From contig JAFXTN010000009.1 in assembly GCA_017535785.1 (NCBI GenBank), positions 103,380-167,379 on the forward strand: a stretch of DNA of 64,000 bases, written 5' to 3'. A program made the position numbers and the translations under genes. The notes under the pieces are model-generated. The model was given only the letters and a program-made list of their open reading frames with translations, searched no databases and had not been told where the DNA came from. Position 1 is the first letter of the stretch, and the number at the start of each line of letters is the position of its first letter. The stretch comes from Butyrivibrio sp. Lineage in GTDB: Bacteria > Bacillota > Clostridia > Lachnospirales > Lachnospiraceae. Shown one piece after another: positions 44,777 through 53,302 of this stretch.

Positions 44777-45913
44777 ATGAAAAAGAAAGTATTGGCAACT
44801 ATTGTTGCTGCAGCAATGTCTATTTCATTGCTTGCAGGATGTGGTTCACAGGGCGCAGCTCCTGCAACAGAAGCTCCCGCAGCTACAGAAGAAGAAGCTC
44901 CTGCAGCTGATGCAGCTGAAGCAGAGGCTCCTGCAGCAGAAGAAGCAGCTCCCGCAGCAGACGGCGAAGAGATCAAGGTTGGTTTCGCTCAGGTTGGACA
45001 TGAGTCAGACTGGCGTACAGCTTCAACTAACTCAGTTAAAGCAGCTCTTTCAAAAGAGAACGGAATTGATCTTCAGTTTGTAGATTGCGACAACGATTCA
45101 GCAGCACAGCTTGAGGCAGTTCGTAACTTCATCGAGCAGGACGTTGATTACATCGTAATCGACCCTATCGTTTCAACAGGTTGGGATACAGTTCTTACAG
45201 AGGCTGATGACGCAGGAATCCCTGTTATCGTTATCGACCGTACAATCGATGATTCCGATAAGTATGTATCATGGGTAGGATCAGAGTTCACAAACGAAGG
45301 TCTTGCAGCAGGTGCATGGCTTAAGGCTTACGCGGAAGCTAAGGGAATCAAGGAACTCAACATCCTTGAGATCACAGGAACAACAGGTTCTTCAGCTGAG
45401 ATCGGACGTACAAAGGGCTTCCACAAGTACATCGATTCTGAGGGATGGAATCTCCTCGACTCACAGACAGGTGACTTCACACAGGACGGCGGACAGCAGG
45501 TTATGGAGTCATATTGCAAGTCTTATGCAGGAAAGTTCAACGTAGTTATCTGCCAGAACGATAACGAAGCATTCGGTGCTATCGATGCTATGAAGGCAGC
45601 AGGCGTTTCTTACGGTGTTGACGGCGATGTAATCGTTATCTCATTCGACGCTTGTACAGCAGGTCTTCAGATGGTTCTCGACAAGGCAATCAACGCAGAC
45701 TTCCAGTGCAATCCTCTTCAGGGACCTGATTGCTTGAAGCTCATCCAGGCTCTTAAGGCAGGACAGACAGTTGAGAAGCAGACATTCATGGCTGAGCCTT
45801 GGTATGTATCAGAAGATATCCTTAAGGACATCTCTTATACAAACAATGCAGGACAGGATGTAACAGAACCCCTTGTAGTAGTTGACGCAGCAACAGTTGA
45901 GGCAGCTTACTAA
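44777..45913 (+). CDS. Sugar ABC transporter substrate-binding lipoprotein (YtfQ family)
   Basis: A 378-residue exported binding lipoprotein. The signal peptide ends in lipobox LLAGC (Cys22). A ~45-residue Ala/Pro/Glu linker follows, which would hold the domain away from the membrane. The binding domain has VGFAQVGHESDWRTASTNSV, RNFIEQDVDYIVIDPIV, VIVIDRTIDD, ITGTTGSSAEIGRTKGF and VICQNDNEAFGAIDAMKAAG, matching the YtfQ subfamily. It is paralogous to the sensor lipoprotein at 40.7 kb. Codon use is strongly biased (mostly GTT, GCA, GAC), suggesting high expression. A terminator hairpin follows before the ATPase gene. The ligand is likely galactofuranose or a related sugar, by homology only. 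Confidence 0.92.
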   Translation: MKKKVLATIVAAAMSISLLAGCGSQGAAPATEAPAATEEEAPAADAAEAEAPAAEEAAPAADGEEIKVGFAQVGHESDWRTASTNSVKAALSKENGIDLQFVDCDNDSAAQLEAVRNFIEQDVDYIVIDPIVSTGWDTVLTEADDAGIPVIVIDRTIDDSDKYVSWVGSEFTNEGLAAGAWLKAYAEAKGIKELNILEITGTTGSSAEIGRTKGFHKYIDSEGWNLLDSQTGDFTQDGGQQVMESYCKSYAGKFNVVICQNDNEAFGAIDAMKAAGVSYGVDGDVIVISFDACTAGLQMVLDKAINADFQCNPLQGPDCLKLIQALKAGQTVEKQTFMAEPWYVSEDILKDISYTNNAGQDVTEPLVVVDAATVEAAY

Positions 45914-45936
45914 TTTAGGTATTTAGGCAAAAAACT

Positions 45937-45972
45937 AATAGGGTAGTTCGGAAGAACTACCCTATTTAATTA
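45937..45972 (+). terminator. Attenuating terminator between binding protein and ATPase genes
   Basis: AATAGGGTAGTTC and GAACTACCCTATT form a perfect 13-bp stem around GGAA, followed by TAATTAA. With few T residues, readthrough is likely, giving more binding protein than transporter core. Confidence 0.8.
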
Positions 45973-46010
45973 ACAAAAGCAGTAAATAAGGAGAAGCGAA
46001 GGTATTTTTT

Positions 46011-47522
46011 ATGGAGCAGAATGAACTTATCGTTATGCGTGACATAGTAAAAGTCTTTCCCGGTGTCGTTGCACTGGATCACGCACAGCTTACACTTCAT
46101 AAAGGCGAGATCCATGCACTTATGGGCGAGAATGGAGCGGGAAAGTCAACCATTATCAAGTGCCTCACAGGTGTATACGAGCGTGATGCCGGAGAAGTAT
46201 ATGTGCAGGGCGTAGAGGGAAACGTCTATAATCACTCTACTGAGGATGCGCAAAGAATAGGAATTGCAACGGTTTATCAGGAGGTTAATCTTTGTCCCAA
46301 CCTCTCGGTTGCAGAAAATCTTTTTATAGGGCGCGAACCTGTTACAAGGCTGGGAACGATAGACTGGCGCTCTATGAACAAAAAGGCAAAAGAGATAATG
46401 GACGGCCTCGGAATAAAGGTCGACGTTACCGTAGCTCTTGAAAACTATTCACTTGCTATTCAGCAGATGATAGCAATCGCAAGAGCCGTAGACATGGATT
46501 GTAAGGTATTGATCCTCGATGAGCCCACATCATCTCTTGATGATCACGAAGTAGAAAAGCTCTTTGACGTAATGAGAGATCTTAAGAAAAAGGGCGTAGG
46601 AATCATATTCGTAACACACTTCCTTGAGCAGGTTTACGCTGTATGCGACAGGATCACGGTTATGAGAAACGGCGGCTTTGTAGGCGATTATTCAATAAGC
46701 GAACTTCCCAGAGTTAAGCTTGTTGCAGCCATGCTCGGAAAAGATTTCGACGATCTTGCATCCATCAAGCCCGAAGGAGATGCAAATATCAGCCCTGAGA
46801 TCATGTTAAAAGCCGAAGGCTTAAGCCACAAAGGAACGGTTAAACCGTTTGACTTTGAGATCCATAAAGGCGAAGTTGTCGGTGTTACAGGACTTCTGGG
46901 AAGCGGTCGAAGCGAAATGGTGCGCTGCATCTACGGTGCAGACAGAGCTCAGACCGGTAAAGAGTACATGAACGGCAAAGAAATTAATATAAAAGCACCT
47001 ATTGATGCCATCAAGAAAGGTATGGCATATCTTCCCGATGACAGAAAGGCCGACGGATGTATCGGTGAATTGTCGGTTAGAGACAATATTATTCTTGCTC
47101 TTCAGGCAAGAAACGGAATGTTTAAGAAAGTTTCCAGAGCTAAGCAGATCGAGATAGCGGATAAATTTATCGACATGCTCCAGATCAAGACTGCCAGCAG
47201 AGAGACACCTCTTTCTCAGCTCTCAGGTGGTAATCAGCAGAAAGTTATTCTTGCAAGATGGCTTTGCACACATCCTGATTTCCTTATCTTGGATGAGCCT
47301 ACAAGAGGTATTGATATCGGAACCAAGACAGAGTTCCAGAAACTGATATTACAGTTTGCAAAAGAGGGTATGAGCGTAGTATTCATATCTTCAGAAATAG
47401 AAGAAATGCTTCGTACTTGTACAAGAATGTGTGTCATGAGAGACGGCGAAAAAGTCGGCGAGATAGAAGGAGACATGACACAGGAAAGCGTAATGAGTGC
47501 GATCGCGGGAGGTGAGAAGTAA
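46011..47522 (+). CDS. Sugar ABC transporter ATP-binding protein (YtfR-like)
   Basis: A 503-residue protein with two tandem ABC ATPase domains, the form used by monosaccharide importers of the CUT2 class. The first domain has Walker A GENGAGKST, signature LAIQQMIAIARA and Walker B VLILDEPTSSLD. The second has GLLGSGRSEM in place of a canonical Walker A, a LSGGNQQKVILARWL signature and FLILDEPTRGIDIG. This asymmetry is normal for the class. It overlaps the first permease gene by one base (TAATG). Confidence 0.94.
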   Translation: MEQNELIVMRDIVKVFPGVVALDHAQLTLHKGEIHALMGENGAGKSTIIKCLTGVYERDAGEVYVQGVEGNVYNHSTEDAQRIGIATVYQEVNLCPNLSVAENLFIGREPVTRLGTIDWRSMNKKAKEIMDGLGIKVDVTVALENYSLAIQQMIAIARAVDMDCKVLILDEPTSSLDDHEVEKLFDVMRDLKKKGVGIIFVTHFLEQVYAVCDRITVMRNGGFVGDYSISELPRVKLVAAMLGKDFDDLASIKPEGDANISPEIMLKAEGLSHKGTVKPFDFEIHKGEVVGVTGLLGSGRSEMVRCIYGADRAQTGKEYMNGKEINIKAPIDAIKKGMAYLPDDRKADGCIGELSVRDNIILALQARNGMFKKVSRAKQIEIADKFIDMLQIKTASRETPLSQLSGGNQQKVILARWLCTHPDFLILDEPTRGIDIGTKTEFQKLILQFAKEGMSVVFISSEIEEMLRTCTRMCVMRDGEKVGEIEGDMTQESVMSAIAGGEK

Positions 47523-48580
47523 TGGATACAATCAAGAAAATAACGAAGCAGCAGCTATTTTTGCCCTTCTTCTGCCTTCTGTTAGTATTACTTATAAATC
47601 TTATAAAGAGTCCTACATTTTTTAACATTGGCATTCAAAATGGAGTGTTGTATGGAAGATTAATAGATGTCTTAAACAGAGGAAGTGAGATAGCAATCCT
47701 TGCGGTGGGTCAGACGCTTGTAGTTGCCGTATCAGCCGGAACAGATATTTCCGTAGGTTCCGTAATGAGCCTCTCAGCCTGCGGAACATGCATGATGCTC
47801 GCAGGATACGGTGTAAACTCTACAACGCAGCTGGCGGTTCCAATGGGGATTGGAATACTCTTCGGTATCTTACTCGGCGGAGTGTGCGGATGCATTAACG
47901 GTGCACTCGTTGCCAAGCTCAAGATACAGCCCATGGTTGCAACTCTTATTCTTTTTACAGCGGCAAGGGCTATCGGACTTCTTTTGTGCAACAACCAGAT
48001 TACATACATTAGATACGAGCCTTACAAATATCTGGGTAACTTTATACCGGGCTGTCCTATTCCGACAGCGATATTCGTAACCATAGCGGTTATCATAGTC
48101 GTATCGATCTTCCTTAGGAAGACGGCGCTCGGTCTTTATATTCAGTCAGCAGGTATCAACAGCAGAGCAGCAAGAATTTCAGGTATCAACTCTGCACTTA
48201 TCTGCTTTGTGTGCTACGTAATATGCGGTCTCTGCGCAGGTATCGCAGGCATGGTTGCCAGCAGCCGTATCTATTCCGCAGATTCCAACAATATCGGACT
48301 TAACTACGAGCTTGATGCCATCCTCGCGGTTGCCCTCGGCGGTAACTCACTCGGAGGTGGTAAGTTCAACCTCGCAGGTGCCGTTGTAGGTGCATATACG
48401 ATCCAGGCTATCACGACAACCCTTCTTGCCATGGGTGTTTCAACAGACCAGGCACCGGTTATCAAGGCCATCATCGTTGTTATCATAGTAGTAGTTCAGG
48501 CACCTACATTTAAAGAATGGCTTTCAAACAGCGAAGCAAAGAGAAGAGCCCTTGCGGCAGAGGGAGGTCAGAAGGCATGA
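47522..48580 (+). CDS. Sugar ABC transporter permease (YtfT-like)
   Basis: A 352-residue inner-membrane permease of the RbsC/AraH family with about eight to ten membrane segments. The family signature is present as SAGTDISVGSVMSLSACG and the C-terminal AVALGGNSLGGGKFNLAGAVVG. It pairs with the second permease, which starts within its stop codon (ATGA), to form the translocation channel of the importer. Confidence 0.93.
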   Translation: MDTIKKITKQQLFLPFFCLLLVLLINLIKSPTFFNIGIQNGVLYGRLIDVLNRGSEIAILAVGQTLVVAVSAGTDISVGSVMSLSACGTCMMLAGYGVNSTTQLAVPMGIGILFGILLGGVCGCINGALVAKLKIQPMVATLILFTAARAIGLLLCNNQITYIRYEPYKYLGNFIPGCPIPTAIFVTIAVIIVVSIFLRKTALGLYIQSAGINSRAARISGINSALICFVCYVICGLCAGIAGMVASSRIYSADSNNIGLNYELDAILAVALGGNSLGGGKFNLAGAVVGAYTIQAITTTLLAMGVSTDQAPVIKAIIVVIIVVVQAPTFKEWLSNSEAKRRALAAEGGQKA

Positions 48581-49608
48581 AGAAGATAAACAAATTCAGC
48601 GGAAACACAGTGCTTCTTTTGATCACCATCGTTCTTTTTGTAGCAATGTATGCAGTAGGCTGTGTTATTTACTCAGCAAAAGGCTTTACACACGTACAGA
48701 CTTTCCTGAACCTTCTTATCACCAATGCAGGACTTATCTGCGTTGCATGTGGTATGACTTGTGTAATGCTTACAGGTGGAATTGATATTTCCGTAGGATC
48801 GCTTATCGCGATGGATTGTATGATCCTTGCTTACGGAATGGGCGTTAAGGGATGGCCTTGTATCCCGCTTATCATCCTGATCCTCGTTATCGGACTTGTA
48901 TTCGGTGCAGTTCAGGGATACCTTATCGGTTACCTCAAGATTCAGCCGTTTATCATAACGATGGCGGGAATGTTCTTTGCAAGAGGTATGACAGCGGTTA
49001 TCTGTACAGACCAGATCTCGATCACACAGGATATGAACCCCATGTTTTACAAATGGGCCAATGCCAAGATCAATCTTCCGGGATTCCTTGGTTATGTGAA
49101 CAAGAAAGGTAAGACAGTAGTTCCGTTCATCAGACCTACCGTCGTGATCGCACTTCTTGTTGTAGCGATCATCTTCTTCATACTTAAGTACACCAAGTTT
49201 GGAAGAAATCTCTACGCAGTAGGTGGCAATCAGCAGTCAGCAACCATGATGGGACTTAACGTTAAGGCTACCAAGATGAAGGCATATATCCTTTCATCAT
49301 TCCTTTGCTCCATCGGCGGAATCTGCTACTGCCTCAACACAATGTCAGGTTCTGTTCAGCAGGCGCTCGGTTTTGAGATGAATGCCATCGCATCATCCGT
49401 TATCGGTGGAACTCTTCTTACAGGTGGTGTAGGTAACGTTATCGGATCACTCTTCGGTGTTCTTATCAACGGAACCATTTCAACACTGGTAACTACGAAC
49501 GGTAAGCTCCTTTCAAGCTGGAGTAACATCATGACGGCGGCACTTCTGTGCTTCTTCATCATCCTCCAGAGCCTGTTTGCTTACTTTAAGAACAGAAACA
49601 ACAGATAA
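48577..49608 (+). CDS. Sugar ABC transporter permease (YjfF-like)
   Basis: A 343-residue RbsC-family permease, the second half of the channel. It carries TGGIDISVGSLIAMDCM, a YLIGYLKIQPFIITMAGM segment, GRNLYAVGGNQQSATMMG and SSVIGGTLLTGGVGNVIGS. Two different permeases plus a double ATPase and a binding protein is the YtfQRT-YjfF arrangement. The frame is open 20 codons upstream, but the ATG overlapping the previous stop codon, after GGAGGTCAGAAGG, is the natural start. Confidence 0.93.
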   Translation: MKKINKFSGNTVLLLITIVLFVAMYAVGCVIYSAKGFTHVQTFLNLLITNAGLICVACGMTCVMLTGGIDISVGSLIAMDCMILAYGMGVKGWPCIPLIILILVIGLVFGAVQGYLIGYLKIQPFIITMAGMFFARGMTAVICTDQISITQDMNPMFYKWANAKINLPGFLGYVNKKGKTVVPFIRPTVVIALLVVAIIFFILKYTKFGRNLYAVGGNQQSATMMGLNVKATKMKAYILSSFLCSIGGICYCLNTMSGSVQQALGFEMNAIASSVIGGTLLTGGVGNVIGSLFGVLINGTISTLVTTNGKLLSSWSNIMTAALLCFFIILQSLFAYFKNRNNR

Positions 49609-49619
49609 AAAAGTGCCAT

Positions 49620-49636
49620 CTTAAGAAAATCTTAAG
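49620..49636. other. Second CTTAAG-N5-CTTAAG element
   Basis: CTTAAG-aaaat-CTTAAG, 11-bp period, starts 11 bases after the YjfF stop codon. It is the same geometry as the element at 20505-20521. It may be a weak 3' hairpin (loop of 3 to 5 bases) or a binding site for an OmpR-type regulator. Confidence 0.45.
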
Positions 49637-49695
49637 ACTATTAATTTTGAGGCGCAGATTACTAACAATAAAAACATAAATATTTGCTAATCCGT

Positions 49696-49747
49696 AATGC
49701 GGGGCGGGAACTTAGAGTTTGTCATTGTTTCCTTCCCCGCATTTTTA
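49696..49747 (+). terminator. Probable terminator of the importer operon
   Basis: AATGCGGGG and CCCCGCATT pair around a ~30-base loop that can form an inner GGAA/TTCC stem, followed by TTTATT. A second hairpin, GAGAGCTTT-tttcg-AAAGCTCTC (49765-49787), follows and may back it up. The rest of the ~300-base spacer holds only the Tad promoter. Confidence 0.65.
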
Positions 49748-49830
49748 TTGGGCTTAAAGGGGATGAGAGCTTTTTTCGAAAGCTCTCTTAAATTATTAAT
49801 TGTGCAAAATGTCGAAAAGAAAAAGGGGGG

Positions 49831-49859
49831 TTTACAAAGATTTTTGAGAGTGATAGATT
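49831..49859 (+). promoter_or_regulatory. Possible Tad operon promoter
   Basis: TTTACA and TAGATT are separated by 17 bases, about 48 bases before the start of the first tad gene. Confidence 0.5.
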
Positions 49860-49907
49860 TCTAAAACGTGAGCTCGCAATACACATTACGAGAGAGGAGT
49901 CGATCTT

Positions 49908-50318
49908 ATACAAGTTTTATTATTTCTATTCTTATCCGGTGCGGCTTTTACCGATCTGTACAAGGATAAGATCTACAATTTCTGGGTGATCCCCGGAATC
50001 TTGACGGGTTTCCTTTGCTCAGCGTTCTGCGGCAAGGACTCGTTGATCGCTTCGCTGGCTGCGGTTGGCGTAGCATTCTTATTACTGATTCCTGTTTACT
50101 TCTTTAAAGGCATTGCCGCAGGAGATGTGAAATTATTCATGTCAGCGGCATCTTTCCTGTCCGTTTCGGACACGGTTTCAAGCATAATCACAGCATTCGT
50201 CGTAGCAGGCGTTATGTCGCTTGCAATTCTCATAATAAAAAGAAACAAAGAAGCAAAAATCCATTTCGCGGTACCTGCACTTGTGGGCGTCCTCTTTACG
50301 GTAGGAGGTACGCTATGA
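49908..50318 (+). CDS. Prepilin peptidase (A24, CpaA/TadV-like) with apparent ATA start codon
   Basis: A 136-residue membrane aspartic protease that trims Flp-type prepilins. The first catalytic Asp is in AAFTDLYKDKIYN (residue 16) and the second in KGIAAGDVKLF (residue 73); hydrophobic segments surround both. Between the upstream in-frame stop at 49869 and the first Asp there is no ATG, GTG, TTG or CTG codon. The only ATN codon is ATA at 49908, and AGAGGAG lies 8 bases before it. A GTG at 49986 is available but would delete the first catalytic Asp and the first membrane segment. The call as peptidase is firm; the ATA start is inferred. The stop overlaps the next ATG by 4 bases. Confidence 0.8.
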   Translation: MQVLLFLFLSGAAFTDLYKDKIYNFWVIPGILTGFLCSAFCGKDSLIASLAAVGVAFLLLIPVYFFKGIAAGDVKLFMSAASFLSVSDTVSSIITAFVVAGVMSLAILIIKRNKEAKIHFAVPALVGVLFTVGGTL

Positions 50319-51358
50319 ACAGACCTGTTCTTGCCATATGCGATACAGAAAGCAGGTATTGCGGAAGGCTGGATGAATATTTAAGAAAAAATCTAAATCT
50401 TTCATTCGATATACATGCGTTTACACAGGTAAGCAGTTTGGAAGATTTTGCAGGAAAAAATATAATATCACTTTTAGTCATTGCAGAAAGCGCAGTGGCG
50501 CAGCTTAAGAAAAGAGCGCTTGAATTCGGGGTAAAAAATATCCTCATACTCGACGAGGAGCTATCTGTTGTCAGAGAGGAAGAAGATTCTTTTGACGAAA
50601 GCCCGATAAGAGGAGTTAATTCGGAGCATATAAGCAAGTTTAGTCCCGCGAGCGAGATTGTCTATCATATCCTGGATTTTTGTACCAAGAGTCCAGAAGA
50701 TTTTGACAGTGTCGGAGTAAGGCAAAGCGATGGAAAAGGAATCGTTATAGGGCTATATTCTCCGATTTCCGGATGCGGTCAGACAGCTCTTTCCATAAAG
50801 CTCTGCGAAGAATTGTCCAAGCACGGCAAAACAATGCTTTTAAGCTTTGATGATTTTTCACCGCTTCCAATGATCTTTGGAACCGAGGCAGAAGGAGATT
50901 TATCGGATCTCTTGTACTATTCGGAGTGTGAAAAAAGTAAATTTTGCATCTACCTTGAAAAGCTAAAGCGGAGCGCAAACGGCTTTGATTATATACCGCC
51001 GGCAGCGACTGCTATGCAGATCAAAGAGATAAACTATCAGAGCTTAAGAAATCTCACAGAACTCATGATAAAGGAGTGCGGATATGAGCATGTGATCCTT
51101 GATCTGAGCGATCTTCCCGAGGGCCTGTTCGATATCCTTAGATATTGTAATAAGTTGATCACGATAACCGGAAAGACTAAAGCGGATGCTTATAAGCTCA
51201 GAAGATATGATGAAGTCTTAAGTCAAAACGGTTATGAGGACATCTGTGCGGCAGGAGTAAAAGTTTCTATTCCTGAAGGTGCGGGCGATAAAGAGCTTTC
51301 TTCATGCGCAAAAGATCTTCTATATACGGAGGGCATCTTAGGTGGAGAGAAGATTTGA
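50315..51358 (+). CDS. TadZ/CpaE-like pilus-localisation ATPase homologue
   Basis: A 347-residue protein with an N-terminal receiver-like domain (LAICDTESRYCGRLDEYL; no clear phospho-acceptor) and a C-terminal MinD/ParA-like domain. The P loop region reads GLYSPISGCGQTALSIKL: it keeps the position of a deviant Walker A but has Gln where the nucleotide-binding Lys is expected. Walker B-like HVILDLSDLPEG is present. TadZ proteins place the Tad pilus machinery at a cell site. It overlaps the peptidase gene by 4 bases and the CpaF gene by 17, so the genes are translationally coupled. Confidence 0.8.
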   Translation: MNRPVLAICDTESRYCGRLDEYLRKNLNLSFDIHAFTQVSSLEDFAGKNIISLLVIAESAVAQLKKRALEFGVKNILILDEELSVVREEEDSFDESPIRGVNSEHISKFSPASEIVYHILDFCTKSPEDFDSVGVRQSDGKGIVIGLYSPISGCGQTALSIKLCEELSKHGKTMLLSFDDFSPLPMIFGTEAEGDLSDLLYYSECEKSKFCIYLEKLKRSANGFDYIPPAATAMQIKEINYQSLRNLTELMIKECGYEHVILDLSDLPEGLFDILRYCNKLITITGKTKADAYKLRRYDEVLSQNGYEDICAAGVKVSIPEGAGDKELSSCAKDLLYTEGILGGEKI

Positions 51359-52586
51359 TGTTTTAAGGAGCGAGATCAAGGGAAAGATCATAAGAGATAT
51401 GGACTTTTCCAAAGATATTTCCGATGAAGAGATGCTTTCTATCATCGATGAGCTCATGGCGAGAGAACTCCGAAATCTGGTTGTTTCGATGGAGGAGAGA
51501 AAACGTCTTAGGATAGGTATCTTTCATTCGATAAGAAAGCTGGATGTTTTGCAGCAGCTTGTGGATGATCCGTCCGTCACGGAGATAATGATCAACGGAG
51601 CGGACAGCATATTCATTGAAAAAGACGGAAAGCTTTCAAAGCATGAGACTATATTTGAGTCAAAAGAAAAACTTGAGGACGTAGTCCAGCAGATAGTTGC
51701 ATCCTGCAACAGAGTTGTAAACGAGGCATCCCCAATCGTGGATGCCAGGCTGGAAAACGGATCCAGAGTAAATATAGTTCTTCCGCCGATAGCGCTAAAC
51801 GGTCCGGTGATAACGATAAGAAGATTTCCCGAGAATCCAATGACTATGGATAGGCTCATACAATTCGGAGCGTTAACGGATCATCTTAGGAATTATCTTT
51901 CGGTACTTGTAAAAGCCGGATACAATATCTTTATTTCCGGAGGAACGGGCTCGGGAAAGACAACGTTTTTAAATGCACTTTCGAATTATATTCCTAAGGA
52001 CAGCAGAGTCCTCACTATCGAAGACAACGCAGAGCTTCAGATAAGAGAAGTACCGAATCTTGTACGACTCGAGGCAAGAAATGCTAATGTCGAAGGTTGT
52101 AAGGAGATAACAATAAGAGATCTCATCAAGTCGTCTCTTCGAATGCGACCTGACAGGATCATTGTCGGAGAGGTCAGAGGAAGTGAGTGTGTAGATATGC
52201 TCCAGGCGATGAACACCGGCCATATTGCTATGTCTACAGGCCATTCAAACAGCGCAGAAGATATGCTTGCGCGAATAGAGACCATGGTACTAATGGGTAT
52301 GGACATTCCGCTTCCGGCGATACGAGGTCAGATCGCGTCCGGAATAGACATAATAGTCCATCTCGGAAGACTTCGTGACAGATCAAGAAAGCTTCTTGAG
52401 ATATGCGAGATCAAGAAAGAGCTGGACCCTGTGTCAGGAAAGATCCTTACAAATCCGCTGTTTAGATTTGAAGAGACCGGTGAAAGCGATACCGGATCAA
52501 TAAAAGGAGAATGGAGGAAAATCGGTGAACTTAAAAATACTGAAAAGTTATTATCATCAGGTTATAAATTACCGCCCATGCCTTAA
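51342..52586 (+). CDS. cpaF: CpaF/TadA secretion ATPase
   Basis: A 414-residue hexameric ATPase that powers pilin extrusion in Tad/type IVc systems. An N-terminal helical region precedes the domain beginning VTEIMINGADSIFIEK. Walker A is FISGGTGSGKTTFLN, the Asp box is RVLTIEDNAELQI, Walker B is RPDRIIVGEVRGSE, and the His box is TGHSNSAEDMLARIETM. It starts at GTG with GGAGGG 8 bases upstream, within the 3' end of the TadZ-like gene. Its own 3' end overlaps the TadB-like gene by 62 bases. Confidence 0.95.
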   Translation: MERRFDVLRSEIKGKIIRDMDFSKDISDEEMLSIIDELMARELRNLVVSMEERKRLRIGIFHSIRKLDVLQQLVDDPSVTEIMINGADSIFIEKDGKLSKHETIFESKEKLEDVVQQIVASCNRVVNEASPIVDARLENGSRVNIVLPPIALNGPVITIRRFPENPMTMDRLIQFGALTDHLRNYLSVLVKAGYNIFISGGTGSGKTTFLNALSNYIPKDSRVLTIEDNAELQIREVPNLVRLEARNANVEGCKEITIRDLIKSSLRMRPDRIIVGEVRGSECVDMLQAMNTGHIAMSTGHSNSAEDMLARIETMVLMGMDIPLPAIRGQIASGIDIIVHLGRLRDRSRKLLEICEIKKELDPVSGKILTNPLFRFEETGESDTGSIKGEWRKIGELKNTEKLLSSGYKLPPMP

Positions 52587-53289
52587 TGATCTACCGATGC
52601 TTCTACAGGGGCTTGGTATCATAGTTCTTTTCGGAAAGCTCTTTTATGATTCGATCATTGCGATGGTGATCTTATTACCGCTGCTTATCCCATGGTTTAT
52701 TCACAGGAAAAAGACTGAAAGGATCAGGATAAGCAGGGTGGTGGGAATTCAATTTAGAGATGCAATAAGCTCTGTTTTGACCAGCCTTAAGGCCGGGTAT
52801 TCTGTTGAAAATGCATTCAGGGAAGCAGGTAGGGATATAGATCTTTTGTATGGAAAAAAGAGTCATATAAGCCGTTATCTTAACAAGGTTTATAAGGGAC
52901 TTAAGAATAATGTCCCGCTGGAGAAGCTTCTTTTGAATTTTGGAAGAGAAAGCGGAAATGCAGACATTGAGGAATTTGCAGGTGTCTTTGCGATCGCAAA
53001 AAGAAGCGGCGGAAATATGACAGAGACCATAGAGCGAACAATATCCGTCATTTCAAAAAAGATGGATGTTGAAAAGGAAATTGAAGTCCTTATAAGTGCC
53101 AAAAGACTTGAGGCACGGATCATGAACTTTGTACCGTTCTTTATCATCTTCTATATAAGCATAACGAGCCCCGGGTTCTTTGCTCCGCTTTATCACAATA
53201 TTCCCGGTGTCATTCTCATGACGATCTGTATGTTCGTATATTTTGCGGCATATCTTTTATCTGAAAAAATCGTAAATATCACAATTTGA
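52525..53289 (+). CDS. TadB-like inner-membrane platform protein
   Basis: A 254-residue type II secretion F-domain protein. Membrane segments lie at about residues 31-58, 200-215 and 220-245. The cytoplasmic F domain shows FRDAISSVLTSLKAGYSVENAF, GKKSHISRYLNKVYKGLKNN and ADIEEFAGVFAIAKRSGGNM, as in TadB. It forms the platform that couples the ATPase to pilin assembly. It starts at GTG with GGAGG 7 bases before, and 62 bases of its reading frame lie inside cpaF. Confidence 0.85.
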   Translation: MNLKILKSYYHQVINYRPCLNDLPMLLQGLGIIVLFGKLFYDSIIAMVILLPLLIPWFIHRKKTERIRISRVVGIQFRDAISSVLTSLKAGYSVENAFREAGRDIDLLYGKKSHISRYLNKVYKGLKNNVPLEKLLLNFGRESGNADIEEFAGVFAIAKRSGGNMTETIERTISVISKKMDVEKEIEVLISAKRLEARIMNFVPFFIIFYISITSPGFFAPLYHNIPGVILMTICMFVYFAAYLLSEKIVNITI

Positions 53290-53302
53290 TCAAAGGATTT
53301 AT

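Noticed and set aside
49609-49907. Possible c-di-GMP or other riboswitch before the Tad operon
   Set aside because: I looked for the GEMM core and other conserved aptamer blocks and found only simple hairpins and a promoter.
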